NCBI GenBank assembly: GCA_004558305.1
Contig: SFDG01000061.1
Span: forward strand, 1-13,422
Origin: Phocaeicola plebeius
Lineage (GTDB): Bacteria > Bacteroidota > Bacteroidia > Bacteroidales > Bacteroidaceae
Length of the DNA: 13,422 nt
Direction: 5' to 3'
Below the pieces are notes generated by a model, which worked only from the letters and a program-made list of their open reading frames with translations, did not search any database and was not told the origin of the DNA. The position numbers and the translations under genes are program-made. This document shows, one piece after another, positions 12,746 to 13,422 of this stretch (position 1 is the stretch's first letter; every line of letters starts with the position of its first letter).

Positions 12746-13422
12746 TTACTTTTGGAACCGTTTAGCCGCGCGCAGCAGGTGTCGCGACGTGGAGATAAGT
12801 TCCTGAAGTTCCTGTAATGTATTGAGGTAGAGCAGGGCCACCTTGATATTACTGTCTTCGCTCTGCATACGCTCCTGCTGCTGATGACGCAGTTCGGAGA
12901 TGCGGGCTTTGAGGGCATTGCCATCGACGAGCACTTCGTCGGCCGTTTCAAAGTTGCCGGTCTCGATAATCTGCCGCGTGCGGGCCAGATACTCTACCGA
13001 CTCTGAGATAATGGCCTTGAGTTCGGCGGCACAGGCGGCGGGCAGCGGGGTGAAGTTGTTGTCGACATGCTCAAGGGCGGGCTCGAGCATACGCTTCAAG
13101 CAGTAGATAATCTGCGTGGCGCTGTTGCATCCCAGATGGAACCATGTATTCTTCTCGACGGCCTGCATCGGATCTATCTTGCGCATACCAAGAATCTCCT
13201 TGCGGCGGTAGCGCTTCCACATGTTCTTCGTATTCTCGATGTCGCTCCCGACACCTCGGAGCACACGTACATCGTCTTTCACCAGACCATCTGCCAGATT
13301 CGCAAGGTTCTTTTCGGTGAAGGTGAGCAGGTCGCGCTGAGTAGTTGCCACGTGCTGCACGAGCAAAGGCCAAGCCTGCGCCCGGTCGGGACAGCGCACC
13401 AACTGACGGAACAGGGTATCGA
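12746..13422 (-). CDS. Na/Pi cotransporter family protein, C-terminal PhoU-like part (partial)
   Basis: The frame is open to the right edge of the window (DTLFRQLVRCPDRAQAWPLL), so only the last ~225 residues are present. They are entirely helical and charged with no membrane segment. The segment EKNTWFHLGCNSATQIIYCL and LEPALEHVDNNFTPLP match what I remember of the cytoplasmic PhoU-like tail of Bacteroidales NptA-type Na/Pi cotransporters; the transport domain would lie outside the window. Such proteins import phosphate or an anion with sodium, and the tail may regulate them. The end (SRHLLRAAKRFQK) is followed by a clear terminator. Without the transporter half the assignment rests on this tail alone, and another PhoU-domain membrane protein is possible. 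Confidence 0.7.
   Translation of the reverse strand, partial: DTLFRQLVRCPDRAQAWPLLVQHVATTQRDLLTFTEKNLANLADGLVKDDVRVLRGVGSDIENTKNMWKRYRRKEILGMRKIDPMQAVEKNTWFHLGCNSATQIIYCLKRMLEPALEHVDNNFTPLPAACAAELKAIISESVEYLARTRQIIETGNFETADEVLVDGNALKARISELRHQQQERMQSEDSNIKVALLYLNTLQELQELISTSRHLLRAAKRFQK

Overview
The window looks like chromosome of a member of the Bacteroidales, most likely Prevotella-like. The evidence is the gene set and order on the minus strand: a Bacteroidetes-type isoleucyl-tRNA synthetase, a DksA/TraR-like protein, lipoprotein signal peptidase and a DUF4296 lipoprotein, with FtsB/DivIC and a Na/Pi cotransporter upstream. TAnnTTTG-type -7 promoter elements and the lack of Shine-Dalgarno sequences agree with this. 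No tRNA, rRNA, CRISPR array, transposase or integrase was seen.

Positions 1-5500 (plus strand) hold an accessory ADP-ribose/NAD-related island. It opens with the 3' part of a NUDIX gene of NrtR/AraR-like architecture that has suffered an internal deletion and frameshift. A 67-bp spacer with a hairpin follows, then five closely packed genes: a macro-like + DUF1810 fusion, an ADP-ribosylglycohydrolase, a NADAR (YbiA-like) protein with an unnamed C-terminal domain, a second NADAR-like domain fused to a HAD 5'(3')-deoxyribonucleotidase, and a BtpA/SgcQ-family TIM barrel. Four separate domains in this run belong to families that bind or cleave ADP-ribose or related N-glycosidic bonds, and no ADP-ribosyltransferase is visible. 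The parts suggest a pathway that strips ADP-ribose from nucleic acid, protein or nucleotide and then dephosphorylates or recycles the products. That reading is inference.

Positions 5596-13422 (minus strand) are housekeeping. In the direction of transcription they run: the C-terminal PhoU-like part of a Na/Pi cotransporter (cut by the window end), a terminator, ftsB/divIC, a four-helix membrane protein, a 294-bp intergenic region with a promoter and a possible isoleucine-rich leader peptide, ileS, the dksA-like gene, a strong terminator, lspA, the DUF4296 lipoprotein, and a 59-residue conserved small protein. The small protein converges with the BtpA gene.

The observations most worth checking are the multi-enzyme ADP-ribose island with its two fusion proteins, the broken NUDIX regulator in front of it, and the isoleucine-rich leader ORF ending 8 nt before ileS. 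The GIHH active-site variant of the IleRS HIGH motif also deserves attention.
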